DNA of 64,000 nt from Halomicrobium salinisoli (GTDB taxonomy: Archaea > Halobacteriota > Halobacteria > Halobacteriales > Haloarculaceae): NCBI RefSeq assembly GCF_020405185.1, contig NZ_CP084463.1:2666001-2730000 (forward strand). The letters are read 5' to 3'. Both the position numbers and the translations under genes were made by a program. The notes beneath the pieces are model-generated. The model was not told where the DNA came from. It saw nothing but the letters and a program-made list of their open reading frames with translations, and searched no databases. Below are positions 43,533-52,659 of the stretch, piece by piece (the first letter of the stretch is position 1; each line of letters starts with the position of its first letter).

Positions 43533-44001
43533 TGAGTTCGGTTTCAGTCAGTTATCCCAGACAGTCAAAAAGTTGTGGAAGCAGAGTTGGGACGTGATTA
43601 TCTCAGGGATCTGCCCTCGCTGGGCGATCCGACGCAGCGTCCGCGTTCGATATCCACGGTGGCAGTCCCGAAGTCGCTCTCTTCGGCCCAGTCCCACCGG
43701 GCGAGGCTCTCGATTGCGATAGTGCAGGCACGCTTGTATTCGGTTCAGGGGAGGGATGTTCGACCAAGGAGGCACGGTGATCTGATTTACGGACCAGGAT
43801 CGAATACCAATTAGTGATCTCTATCCCACGTACTTCTCATAATTCGCCTAAATCGGATTCTATATTCTGCATACGATTAACTGGCCAGAGTAATAGACCC
43901 TTAATTTATGGGAGAGATTCTATCCGTTAGCGGGTGAACCGACTAAACAGACAAATTTGCTCCACAGCGTTTATCACCTGGCTTCGTTCTTCTAGACGAT
44001 A
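43533..44001. other. Intergenic region, partly very A/T-rich
   Basis: About 470 bases. The first half is moderately G+C-rich with short open frames on both strands that I cannot assign. The second half (about 43800-43990) is strongly A/T-rich and contains a GCGTTTATCACC box about 40 nt before the phosphoglycosyltransferase start. It looks like promoter DNA plus possible decayed sequence. Confidence 0.5.
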
Positions 44002-45558
44002 ATGGCGACCAGTTGGGGGTACCGCTTACGGGCATTCGCAGGTGTGGCGACGATTACAGTGTTGGTAGTAGTCCTCGCCAATCACCCACTTACGCAGAGC
44101 CTAGTTACTGCGGTGCCTCCTCTATCAGGACTCGAACAGCATACCGCGACGAACGGGGACCTCGTCGACGAGGCGCTGACCGCGATGATTATCGTGCTGG
44201 GAGCGTTCTGGCCGCTGTACAAACCACGCCCACGTCGGATTCTCGACATCGTCTCCCTGTCACACAAGCGAGTCTTCATCGCGGCGGCGACCCTGGCCAC
44301 GATCGGTTACTTCGACTGGTCGACGCGGCTCCCCCGGACGACGCTCGTCGCCGTGACTGTCCTCCTGGCGATGTTCGCACCCGCGTGGTTCCTGTACATC
44401 CGCAGCGGGTTGCAGTCCCCCACCCGAGCGGTTATCGTCGGCGACGACCTGGGCGCGATGGAACGTCTCCACGACGCGGCAGACGTCGATATCCTCGGCT
44501 ACGTCGCGCCCTCGAACGTCAGTCCCTCGGAAACGCCGGGGATCAGAGCGCGCACCGCCGACGCTCGGTCGACCCCACGATCGGACGGCGGACAGCCGAT
44601 AGCGCGAACTGCCGTTGGAGGGGAGAAGCGACTCGCCGATCTCCCACGCCTCAGCGGCCTCTCGACGCTCGATGAAACCCTCATCCAGCACGATGCCGAC
44701 ACGGTCCTCCTCGGCTTCGGCGAACCGGACCGCGAGGAGTTCTTCGGCGCCCTGGCGACCTGCCACGAGCACGGTGTCCGCGCGATGGTCCACCGGGATC
44801 AGGCCGACAGCGTCCTCGTCTCCCGGAGCGCCGGTGGAGACCTGGTCGACACCGACCTCGAGCCGTGGGACTTCCAGGACTACGTGCTCAAGCGGGTCTT
44901 CGACGTCGCGTTCGCGGCGACGGGGCTACTCGCGCTGTCGCCGCTCATCGCCGTCGTCGCCGCAGCGATCAAACTGGACTCGCCGGGGCCGGTCCTCTAC
45001 GCACAGCGCCGGACGGCCGAGTTCGGCGACACGTTCACCGTCTACAAGTTCCGCAGCATGGTTCCCGACGCCGAGGCCGGGACGGGAGCAAAACTCAGCG
45101 AAGAAGATGCAGGTGGCGTGGACCCCCGCGTCACCAGCGTGGGCAAGGTCCTCCGAAAGACCCATCTCGACGAGATTCCCCAGCTGTGGGCGGTCCTCAT
45201 CGGCGACATGAGCGTCGTCGGGCCGCGGCCAGAGCGGCCGGAACTGGACGTGGACATCGAGGACTCCGTCGACCAGTGGCGCAGCCGCTGGTTCGTCAAG
45301 CCCGGCCTGACCGGCCTGGCCCAGATCAACGACGTGACCGGCCACGAGCCGCGTCAGAAGCTCCGGTACGACATCGAGTACATCCGAAAGCAGTCGTTCT
45401 GGTACGACCTGAAGATCGTCACCCGGCAGGTCTATCAGGTACTCATCGACGCCGCAGGCATGGTCATCGGCGGTGCGGGCGCCGATCCCGGAACGGAAGC
45501 GTCCGACACGGGCGAGGGGGCGCCCCAGCGCGCTGACGGCGGGGAGAGAGATGAGTGA
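44002..45558 (+). CDS. Polyprenyl-phosphate phosphoglycosyltransferase (WbaP/WcaJ-like)
   Basis: 518 residues. Four N-terminal transmembrane helices (about 10-30, 50-70, 90-110, 112-130), a Rossmann-like middle region (about 140-290), then a re-entrant helix (VFDVAFAATGLLALSPLIAV) and the catalytic bacterial-transferase domain with KFRSMVPDAE, the Asp-Glu dyad in KTHLDEIPQLWAVL and GPRPERPEL. It moves a sugar-1-phosphate from a UDP-sugar to a dolichyl- or undecaprenyl-phosphate, starting the repeat unit. The 3' neighbour is a small membrane protein 62 nt away, then the STT3-like gene. This is probably the committing enzyme of the island. Confidence 0.92.
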   Translation: MATSWGYRLRAFAGVATITVLVVVLANHPLTQSLVTAVPPLSGLEQHTATNGDLVDEALTAMIIVLGAFWPLYKPRPRRILDIVSLSHKRVFIAAATLATIGYFDWSTRLPRTTLVAVTVLLAMFAPAWFLYIRSGLQSPTRAVIVGDDLGAMERLHDAADVDILGYVAPSNVSPSETPGIRARTADARSTPRSDGGQPIARTAVGGEKRLADLPRLSGLSTLDETLIQHDADTVLLGFGEPDREEFFGALATCHEHGVRAMVHRDQADSVLVSRSAGGDLVDTDLEPWDFQDYVLKRVFDVAFAATGLLALSPLIAVVAAAIKLDSPGPVLYAQRRTAEFGDTFTVYKFRSMVPDAEAGTGAKLSEEDAGGVDPRVTSVGKVLRKTHLDEIPQLWAVLIGDMSVVGPRPERPELDVDIEDSVDQWRSRWFVKPGLTGLAQINDVTGHEPRQKLRYDIEYIRKQSFWYDLKIVTRQVYQVLIDAAGMVIGGAGADPGTEASDTGEGAPQRADGGERDE

Positions 45559-45620
45559 ACCGACAGGAATCGACGGACACCGCAACGGTTGTAGTCCTGG
45601 GCCACCCGGTGACGACCTAG

Positions 45621-46262
45621 ATGAGTAGCGGGCTCGTAGACGGCTCGCGACTGGCGGAGAGCGTCAGGGGCGTCCAGCGTGCGATGGGGGGCGCGTACCG
45701 GGAATCGGTTCTCAGACGCGGCGTCGACCGAGTCAGTGGACGACTCCGGAGCGTCGCGAGCAGAGCCGAGACGACCGTCCGCAACTCCCGGCTGTCCCAG
45801 TGGTTGACCGCCGAGCCCGAACCGGAGGTGATCGTCATCGACCTCCGAGAGACGTACACGGTCGGGCCGATCATCCGCGTGATCGATCGGGCCATACCTC
45901 ACCTCGAGCGGGCTTGGCGCAACTCCGTGGCGGGCCGCGCGACGAGAAAGACGATGCAGACGAGTACTGACGCGCCGGTCCGCGTCGCGAGCGCGCTCGT
46001 CCTCGGGTTCCTCGCTGCACGGCTCGCACTGACCTGGCCGATCGGGAGCCAAACCGCTCTCGGAGTCTACGCCGGCCTGGCGGCCCTCGCACTGGTCGGC
46101 CTCACAGTCGACTGGACGCTCTCGGAGCTGGCCGAAAGCCGCGTCGGACATCTGATCCGGGCGGCACTGGAACCACCGGAACCGCCAGAAGACGCCGATG
46201 AGCAGAGCTCATCGAGCCCTCGTTCGGCTCCGCCTCACGAGGACGCCGACCGCAGACGGTGA
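45621..46262 (+). CDS. Uncharacterised membrane protein with two transmembrane helices
   Basis: 213 residues. A basic, amphipathic N-terminal half (RVSGRLRSVASRAETTVRNS), a VIVIDLRETYTVGPIIRVID segment that may dip into the membrane, two helices (about 122-142, SALVLGFLAARLALTWPIG; and 146-168, VYAGLAALALVGLTVDW) and a Ser/Pro-rich tail. I do not recognise a family with certainty. It lies between the phosphoglycosyltransferase and the STT3-like gene on the same strand, so it may assist membrane glycan assembly. Confidence 0.72.
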   Translation: MSSGLVDGSRLAESVRGVQRAMGGAYRESVLRRGVDRVSGRLRSVASRAETTVRNSRLSQWLTAEPEPEVIVIDLRETYTVGPIIRVIDRAIPHLERAWRNSVAGRATRKTMQTSTDAPVRVASALVLGFLAARLALTWPIGSQTALGVYAGLAALALVGLTVDWTLSELAESRVGHLIRAALEPPEPPEDADEQSSSSPRSAPPHEDADRRR

Positions 46263-46293
46263 CTTTATTCCGACGAGCGGTAAGTACCCGCCC

Positions 46294-48636
46294 ATGACCG
46301 AGGCAAGCGAGGTCCGGGATCTGCTCGACGACCGGCCCGACCTCGCGGACCCGCTCGCGGACGTCCTCGCCGTCGACGCCGAACGGGATCGCTGGACGTT
46401 CGACGACGTCCCGATCGACTCGGGCGCGTTCGGGGAACTCGTCGCCCGCGATATCGTCGAGGGCGCCGGCGACGAGTACCGCCTGGCCGACCCCGCGGCC
46501 GTCAGGGCCGCTCTCGAGGGCGACGCCGCGGCGACCGCGAACGGGGCCGGTGCCGAAGCCGGCCGCCCCAGCGCCGACTTCTCCGCCCCCTCGATCGGCG
46601 AGCGCCTCGGCGAGGTCGACTGGACCGTCGCCGGCTTCGTCAGCGCGGCGCTGGCGTTCGTCGCGCTCGTACGCGTTCACCCGATCACCGCCATCTACCG
46701 CGACGGGAACGTCGTCCTGTCGGGCAACGATCCCTACGCGTACCGTTACTACGTCGAGCAGGTCCTCGCGAGCAGCCAGTCGCTCTTCGACCTGAGCGCT
46801 CTCTCGGAGCTCCCCGGAAGCGTCGTCCACGGCGAACCACTGACGCTCACGGCGCTGTGGTGGACCAGCGAGCTGCTCGGTGGGGATCCGGAGATCGCCA
46901 GCCACGTGCTCGCGTGGTACCCCGTCGTCTCCGCAGTCGTCACCGGCGCCGTCGTCTACCTGCTCGCGACGACGCTGACCCGGGACCGCCGGGTCGGCCT
47001 CGCGGCGGTGCTCCTGTTCGCGCTCGTCCCCGGTCACGCGATGCGGACGAGCCTGGGCTTCGCCGACCACCACGCCTTCGACTACCCGTGGCTGGCGGCG
47101 ACAGCGCTCGCACTCACTTACCTCGCCGGCGTCGACCGCGAGTCCCTGCGCGCGCCGAGAACCTGGCTCGCGAGCCTGGGCCTCGGCGTCGCCGTCGCGG
47201 GGCAGGTCCTCTCGTGGGAGGCCGGCCCGCTCCTGATCGCCGCCGTCGGGCTCGCCGTCGTCGGCCTCGCGCTGGCCGCCGTCGCGCGGGACGAACCGCC
47301 CGTCCCCGCGATTCCGATCGTCGCCGGCCTCGGGCTGGGATCCGTCCTCGCGGCCGTCGGCCACGTCGTCGTCGGCTGGCACACCGCGCGGGTCGCCTTC
47401 TCGCCGACTCTCGTGCTGGCCGGCGTCGCGGCGGTCTTCGCCGCGGCGGCGCTCGTGCGGCGCACGACCGGCGACGCCCGGCACCTCGCCGCCGTCTACG
47501 CGGTCCTCGCGCCGGTCGGGCTCGCCGCACTACGCTTCGGTCGACCGGACGACTGGGCGAAACTGGTCGAGGGAATCCAGCGGCTCACCAGCCAGCGCAA
47601 CATCGCCGAGACGACGGGTCTGTTCGACCCCGACTCGCTGGGCGTGCTCCTCCTGCTGGGCCTGACGTTCGTCGTCGCCGCGCCGGCGATGGCCTGGGGG
47701 ATCCACCGGAGCCTCGCGGACCGCCGCTGGACAGTCGTCACGGCCTACGCCTGGTACTTCCTGGGGCTGTCGGCCCTGTCGATCCGCTTCGTCGGCGAGT
47801 TCGCGCCCTTCGTCGCCGTCTTCGCCGGCGTCGCCTTCGTCTGGACGGCCGACTGGATCGACGCGATCAGACCGTTCGATCCCGACGCGCCCGGTCCCGC
47901 GCTCGAAATCCCGGACAGAAAGACGCTGGTTACGGTCGGCGTCCTCTTCCTGCTGGTGGCCAGCCTCGGCGCGATCCAGGTGCCCGTCAAGACGAGCCAG
48001 CTGCTGGTCACCGACGCCGAGTACGGCGCCGCGATGGCCGCCGAGGAGCGGTCCGACCGACTCGACCAGCAGTACCCCGAGAACTACGTCCTCAGCTCGT
48101 GGGGCAGCAACCGGATGTACAACTACTTCGTCAGCGGCGATTCCCAGCGGTACGCCTACGCGCGCCAGCACTACCCGAGGCTGCTGACGGCCGACCACCC
48201 CGACGACCTGTACGACCGCTTCTCGGGGCGCGTGGGGTACGTCGTCGTCCCTGGCTCGCTGGGCGTCGACGCCGAGACGCCGGCCTACGACCTCCTCGCC
48301 CGGGACTACGGCAGTCGGACGGCCGAGCAACCGGGGACGGCGCACTATCGGGCGCTGTGGGCCTCGCCCGACGACGAGCGCCGGGTGTTCGCGGTGGTCC
48401 CGGGCGCGAACGTCACGGGTTCGGCGGCCCCTAACGCCACTGTCACGCTGCGGACGAACGTTTCCGTCCCCGGCGCCGAGTTCACGTACGAGCGGCAGAC
48501 GAGCGCCGACGCCTCGGGATCCTACGCCGTCCGCGTCGCCAACCCCGGTACGTACACCGTCGCGACGGACAACGGGACCCGGCAGATCGAAGTGGCCGCC
48601 GGCGCCGTCAGGAACGGGACGGCCGTCGGGAGTTGA
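46294..48636 (+). CDS. STT3/AglB-type oligosaccharyltransferase paralogue with altered catalytic motif
   Basis: 780 residues. The N-terminal 100 residues are a soluble acidic domain (winged-helix-like), then about twelve transmembrane helices. GT-C markers are present: first DxD-type GNDPYAYRYYVEQ, second GFADHHAFDYPWL, a TIxE-like RNIAETTG. The WWDYG sequon-binding motif is replaced by VLSSWGSNRMYNYFVSG. The extracellular C-terminal end is a beta-sandwich (FTYERQTSADASGSYAVRVA). Start at 46294 follows a TTTATTCC box. AglB homologues transfer lipid-linked glycans to Asn; the changed motif suggests another acceptor rule. It is the last assembly gene of the island. Confidence 0.83.
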   Translation: MTEASEVRDLLDDRPDLADPLADVLAVDAERDRWTFDDVPIDSGAFGELVARDIVEGAGDEYRLADPAAVRAALEGDAAATANGAGAEAGRPSADFSAPSIGERLGEVDWTVAGFVSAALAFVALVRVHPITAIYRDGNVVLSGNDPYAYRYYVEQVLASSQSLFDLSALSELPGSVVHGEPLTLTALWWTSELLGGDPEIASHVLAWYPVVSAVVTGAVVYLLATTLTRDRRVGLAAVLLFALVPGHAMRTSLGFADHHAFDYPWLAATALALTYLAGVDRESLRAPRTWLASLGLGVAVAGQVLSWEAGPLLIAAVGLAVVGLALAAVARDEPPVPAIPIVAGLGLGSVLAAVGHVVVGWHTARVAFSPTLVLAGVAAVFAAAALVRRTTGDARHLAAVYAVLAPVGLAALRFGRPDDWAKLVEGIQRLTSQRNIAETTGLFDPDSLGVLLLLGLTFVVAAPAMAWGIHRSLADRRWTVVTAYAWYFLGLSALSIRFVGEFAPFVAVFAGVAFVWTADWIDAIRPFDPDAPGPALEIPDRKTLVTVGVLFLLVASLGAIQVPVKTSQLLVTDAEYGAAMAAEERSDRLDQQYPENYVLSSWGSNRMYNYFVSGDSQRYAYARQHYPRLLTADHPDDLYDRFSGRVGYVVVPGSLGVDAETPAYDLLARDYGSRTAEQPGTAHYRALWASPDDERRVFAVVPGANVTGSAAPNATVTLRTNVSVPGAEFTYERQTSADASGSYAVRVANPGTYTVATDNGTRQIEVAAGAVRNGTAVGS

Positions 48637-48762
48637 TCACCCCGGCATCGAGGGCTCTCAGTTCCCGCCACTACCAGAGTGAGTGTGTCGAACGGTGTCG
48701 GTGATAGTCCCGGACAGCCCGGAAGGAAAAAGCTATCCGGGCACACGGTCAGTCGAAACCCA

Positions 48763-49857
48763 ATGCAACTGATCGACGATTCCGGGAACCTCTTCGGACT
48801 CGTCAACGTGGTGGACGCGCTCGTCGTCCTGCTGGCGCTGGCGGTGGGGGTCGCCGGCGTCGCGCTGGTGACAGCGGACGACGGGGCGGACGAGTCCGCA
48901 CCGGAGCTGTCGACGACGAACGCGACGCTCGACCTGGGGACCCAGCCCGAAGCCGTCGCCGCGGCCATCGAGGCCGGTGACACCCACTCGCCCGGCGGGA
49001 ACTCGGAGCTGACGGTCACGGACGTCCACGTCGCGCCGCAGGGCGGGGACGCCAGAGTCCACGTCCGCGTCCGGCTGCGCGGGCAGGGCGACAACGGGAC
49101 CGTCGCCTACGACGGCGCACCGCCGCGGCTGGACCGCTCGCTGAAGATCCAGACCGACAGCTACGCGGTCTCCGGGACGGTCCAGTCGACGGGCGGCGGA
49201 GCGGAGCTTCCGACGCGGTCGACGCCGGTCCTCATAGAGCGGACCGCGACGGTCGAGACCGCAGCGGCGACCGAGGCCGGTCAGACGATCGACTTCGCCG
49301 GGCGCGACGTCGCGACGATCGAGTCGGTGACGAGCTACCGGACGGGCGAGCCTGGCCAGCGCCGGCTCGCCGTCGGCATCGAACTGGTCACCGTCGGCGA
49401 GGACCGGCCGCGGTTCGGCGGCCAGATCGTCAACGAGGGAGCGACGATTCCGCTGACGACGACCGATCACAACCTCACCGGGACCGTCGAGCGCGTCGGT
49501 GCGACCGAGCCCCGTGGCGAGGCGACCACCCGCGAGGTGACGCTGGAGATCGACCGCGCGTCGCCGGAACTGGCCGCGGCCATCGAGGAGGGCGACGCCG
49601 AGCGGGTCGACGGGCGGACCGTCGCCGAGATCACCGGCGTCGAGCGGGAGAACGCGACCGTCGTGGTCACCAGCGACGACGGGAACGTCTACCTGCGGGA
49701 GCACCCGGTCGATCAGCAGGTCACGATCACCGCCGACCTGGCCGTCCGTGAGACGGCCGACGGCGTGCTCTTCCGTGGCCAGCGGATCCAGCGGGGCAGC
49801 ACCGTCAGGCTCGACCTGGGCGACGTGACGGTCGAGGCGACGGTTCGGTCGCTGTGA
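48763..49857 (+). CDS. DUF4330-like membrane-anchored protein
   Basis: 364 residues. N-terminal MQLIDDSGNLFGLVNVVDAL followed by a single transmembrane helix (VVLLALAVGVAGVALVTA) is the DUF4330 signature. The rest is an external, Thr/Val/Glu-rich beta-repeat region with two similar halves (TATVETAAATEAGQTIDFAG; VERVGATEPRGEATTREVTL). Known DUF4330 members are encoded near glycan or export genes but have no assigned function. It follows the STT3-like gene by 126 bp in the same direction. The long opposite-strand frame is a shadow. Confidence 0.8.
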   Translation: MQLIDDSGNLFGLVNVVDALVVLLALAVGVAGVALVTADDGADESAPELSTTNATLDLGTQPEAVAAAIEAGDTHSPGGNSELTVTDVHVAPQGGDARVHVRVRLRGQGDNGTVAYDGAPPRLDRSLKIQTDSYAVSGTVQSTGGGAELPTRSTPVLIERTATVETAAATEAGQTIDFAGRDVATIESVTSYRTGEPGQRRLAVGIELVTVGEDRPRFGGQIVNEGATIPLTTTDHNLTGTVERVGATEPRGEATTREVTLEIDRASPELAAAIEEGDAERVDGRTVAEITGVERENATVVVTSDDGNVYLREHPVDQQVTITADLAVRETADGVLFRGQRIQRGSTVRLDLGDVTVEATVRSL

Positions 49858-49948
49858 CTGGCGCGTCGAGACTGATTCTGGCCTGATGCCCGCACGCCGA
49901 GACGACAGCACCACTATTTCGCCGACCGTGAAGCCCGGATACGGGCAG

Positions 49949-50404
49949 TCACTCGCCCGGCAACTGCACGTCCTCGGGGACGAGCGAGAATTCCAGAGCC
50001 CGAAAGTCGCTGTCGAAGGCGAACACGTGGTCTATGTCACGCTCAGTCGCGAGAACGGCGGTCGTGTGATCGACGAAAGAGATCTGCTGATCGTCGTACG
50101 CCCTGAACTGTTCCACCGCGGATGCGAACGTCGCCTCACCGATCGAAACGACGTTGAAGCTGCCCGATTGCCGGACCGCTTTCAGGCCCCTCACTGCGGT
50201 CTCGTGTCCCAGCTTGTACAGGGCGAGGGTAGCGAACTCCGAGAGCACTGCCTGTGACGTATACAGTGGACGATACGGCAGTTCCCCCGACCGGATCGCG
50301 TCGAAGATGCGGACTGCGTCGTCGTGGTGTGCGTCGTCTGTATCAGCCCGAGCGTAAAAGGCCCCTGTGTCGACGAACAGCGGCGTTGCACCTGGATCGC
50401 TCAC
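49949..50404 (-). CDS. vapC: PIN-domain toxin (VapC-like)
   Basis: 151 residues. The PIN acidic set is complete: D12 (PLFVDTGAFYARA), Glu in VLSEFATLALYK, Asp in ISFVDHTTAVLA and Asp in VFAFDSDFRAL. It should be an Mg2+-dependent endoribonuclease. Its ATG overlaps the stop of the HTH protein (ATGA). That partner is an unusual winged-helix protein rather than a common AbrB or RelB antitoxin. Length and motifs suggest an active toxin. Confidence 0.88.
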   Translation of the reverse strand: MSDPGATPLFVDTGAFYARADTDDAHHDDAVRIFDAIRSGELPYRPLYTSQAVLSEFATLALYKLGHETAVRGLKAVRQSGSFNVVSIGEATFASAVEQFRAYDDQQISFVDHTTAVLATERDIDHVFAFDSDFRALEFSLVPEDVQLPGE

Positions 50405-50760
50405 GGATCGCCCGCTCCGTACAGCACGTCGTCCACGTTTTCAGAGATGTCGGACTCGCCGGACGCTCCGGGCTCGAAGTCCCAGAACGGATCGTCGGCG
50501 TCGATATCTTCGACGGTCTGATCACTACTATCGACCTGCCACCACACGACTCGACCGGCAGTCTTCCGGCTGGCAACCAGACCCTGCGCCTCGAGTGATC
50601 GGAGCTTGCGGCGGGCGGTCTCCCGCGAGCAGTCGAGCGCCGCAGCCACGTCCGCGGACGTGACGATTGGTCCGTCTACGGTTTCGAACACGCCGACGAC
50701 GTCGTCGAGCGTGACGATTTCAGCGTATCGACCGCTCTCCTCCCGTTCCTCCCGACTCAT
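50401..50760 (-). CDS. Winged-helix antitoxin-like regulator
   Basis: 119 residues. Residues about 15-75 form a winged helix (VVGVFETVDGPIVTSADVAA, CSRETARRKLRSLEAQGLVA, then a TAGRVVWWQV wing). An acidic C-terminal tail (DDPFWDFEPGASGESDISEN) would bind the PIN partner encoded four bases inside its stop codon. The gene pair matches many haloarchaeal HTH-PIN operons. Repression of its own promoter is expected from the fold but no clear operator is visible. Confidence 0.82.
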   Translation of the reverse strand: MSREEREESGRYAEIVTLDDVVGVFETVDGPIVTSADVAAALDCSRETARRKLRSLEAQGLVASRKTAGRVVWWQVDSSDQTVEDIDADDPFWDFEPGASGESDISENVDDVLYGAGDP

Positions 50761-50868
50761 ATTCGGAACAACAGGACCGGGACCGATAACCCTTGTGGTG
50801 TACCCAACACGGGATCGGTCGAGGTTGTCTCCGAGAATACCTACGCAAACGAAAGCGGATAGCCCCTC

Positions 50869-52659
50869 TTACTCCACGGTGACGCTCTTCGCGAGGTTCC
50901 GCGGCTTGTCGATCGACCGGTCCAGCAGCTTGGCCGTGTAGTAGGAGACGAGCTGGAGCTGGACGTTGGCCAGCACGGCGCCGGCGCGCGGGTGGGTCTC
51001 CGGGACTTCGAGGACCCGGTCGGCGTAGCGCTCGACGTCGCTCTGGCCGTCGGTGACGGCGACGACGGGGGCGTCGCGGGCCTCGACCTCCTTGACGTTA
51101 CCCACGGTCTTCCGGGCGCGCTCGCCGTCGCCCAGCACGACGGCGAAGACGGGCGTGTCCTGGGTCACCAGCGCCAGCGGGCCGTGCTTGAGCTCGCCGG
51201 CGGCGAACCCCTCGGCGTGCTTGTAGGTGATCTCCTTCATCTTCAGGGCGCCCTCCAGCGCGACGGGGTACTGGAGGCCGCGGCCGATGAAGAAGTAGGC
51301 GCCGGCGTCCTGGTAGGCCTCTGCGACCGACCGGGCGTCGTTCTCGTCGAGGAGTGCCTGGACCTGGCCGGGGAGGTCCCGCAGCGCGGCGATGGCGTCG
51401 CGGGCGTCGTCGGTCCGGGTAGTCCCCAGCGCCAGGAGGTTCAAGGCGCCCAGCTGGGAGGCGAAGGTCTTGGAGGCGGCGACGCCGATCTCGGGGCCGG
51501 CGCGGATGTACAGCGCGTGGTCGCACTCGCGGGCGGCCGTCGAGCCGACGGTGTTCGTGACGGCGAGCGTGCGGGCGCCTCGGGCGCGGGCCTCGCGCAG
51601 CGCGGAGAGGGTGTCCGCCGTCTCACCGCTCTGGGTGACGCCGACCACGAGGGCGTCGCCGATGGGCGGCGGCGAGGTGGCGTACTCGCTGGCGAGGTAG
51701 GTCTCGGCGGGGACGCCCGCGCGCTGGAACAGCTGGGCGCCGTACATCGCGGCGTGGTAGGAGGTCCCGCAGGCGACGAACTGGACGCGCTTCGGCGAGA
51801 GGTCCCCGAGGTCCTCGATGTCGACGGTGCCGGCCATCTCGTCGACGCGGCCGCGCAGGCACTGCCGCAGGGCGCGGGGCTGCTCGTGAATCTCCTTGAG
51901 CATGAAGTGGTCGTACCCGCTCTTGCCCGTCTCCTCGGCGTCCCAGGTGACCGTGTCGACTGTCTTCTCGACGCGCTCGCCAGCCGTGTTCCGCACTTCC
52001 CAGCCGTCGGCGTCCAGCCGCGCGAACTCGCCGTCGTCGAGGTAGACGACCTGATCGGTGTGGTCGCGGAAGGCGGGCACGTCGCTGGCGAGGTAGGTGG
52101 CGTCCTCGCCCAGTCCGAGCACGAGCGGCGAGTCGTTGCGGGCGACGAAGACGGCCTCGTGGCCGGCGACGACCGCCGCGATGGCGTAGCTCCCGTCGAG
52201 GCGCTCGACGACGTAGCGGATGGCCTCCTCCGGCGAGTCGCCGTCGGCCAGCGCGTTCTCGATGAGGTGGGGCACGACCTCGGTGTCCGTGTCGGACTTG
52301 AACTCGTGGCCCTCGGCGACGAGTTCGTCGCGGATCTCCTGGTAGTTCTCGATGATGCCGTTGTGGACGACGGCGACGTCGCCGGTGCAGTCCTGGTGGG
52401 GGTGGGCGTTCTCGTCGGTCGGCGGGCCGTGCGTGCTCCAGCGGGTGTGACCGATGCCGACCTTCCCGGAGAGTGAATTGCCCTCCAGTTCGTCCCGGAG
52501 GTCGTCGATCTCGCCGGCGCGCTTGCACACCGAGACGCCGCCGTTGGCCAGCGCCACGCCGGCCGAGTCGTAGCCGCGGTACTCCAGTTTCGCGAGGCCG
52601 TGGACGAGGACGTCCAGCGTGTCCTCACCGCGGCCGACGCAGCCGATGATGCCGCACAT
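50869..52659 (-). CDS. glmS: Glutamine-fructose-6-phosphate aminotransferase (isomerising)
   Basis: 596 residues. The N-terminal Ntn glutamine amidotransferase begins directly with MCGIIGCVGRGEDTL (Cys2 nucleophile) and has GIGHTRWSTHGPPTDENAHP. Two SIS isomerase domains follow (ACGTSYHAAMYGAQLFQRAG; FFIGRGLQYPVALEGALKMK; ETHPRAGAVLANVQLQLVSY), ending PRNLAKSVTVE. It makes glucosamine-6-phosphate from fructose-6-phosphate and glutamine. The start overlaps the glmU stop by one base (TGATG). It feeds UDP-GlcNAc synthesis for NeuC and other glycan enzymes in this window. Confidence 0.97.
   Translation of the reverse strand: MCGIIGCVGRGEDTLDVLVHGLAKLEYRGYDSAGVALANGGVSVCKRAGEIDDLRDELEGNSLSGKVGIGHTRWSTHGPPTDENAHPHQDCTGDVAVVHNGIIENYQEIRDELVAEGHEFKSDTDTEVVPHLIENALADGDSPEEAIRYVVERLDGSYAIAAVVAGHEAVFVARNDSPLVLGLGEDATYLASDVPAFRDHTDQVVYLDDGEFARLDADGWEVRNTAGERVEKTVDTVTWDAEETGKSGYDHFMLKEIHEQPRALRQCLRGRVDEMAGTVDIEDLGDLSPKRVQFVACGTSYHAAMYGAQLFQRAGVPAETYLASEYATSPPPIGDALVVGVTQSGETADTLSALREARARGARTLAVTNTVGSTAARECDHALYIRAGPEIGVAASKTFASQLGALNLLALGTTRTDDARDAIAALRDLPGQVQALLDENDARSVAEAYQDAGAYFFIGRGLQYPVALEGALKMKEITYKHAEGFAAGELKHGPLALVTQDTPVFAVVLGDGERARKTVGNVKEVEARDAPVVAVTDGQSDVERYADRVLEVPETHPRAGAVLANVQLQLVSYYTAKLLDRSIDKPRNLAKSVTVE

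Noticed and set aside
43548..43814. Possible transposase fragment between the sulfatase-fold gene and the phosphoglycosyltransferase
   Set aside because: No DDE or HUH motif and no terminal inverted repeats; the resemblance is only compositional.
18391..46262. Idea that the whole glycan island is one element integrated in tRNA-Pro
   Set aside because: The island lies on the 5' side of the tRNA while the att-like copies are on its 3' side, and no integrase or matching distal repeat is seen.
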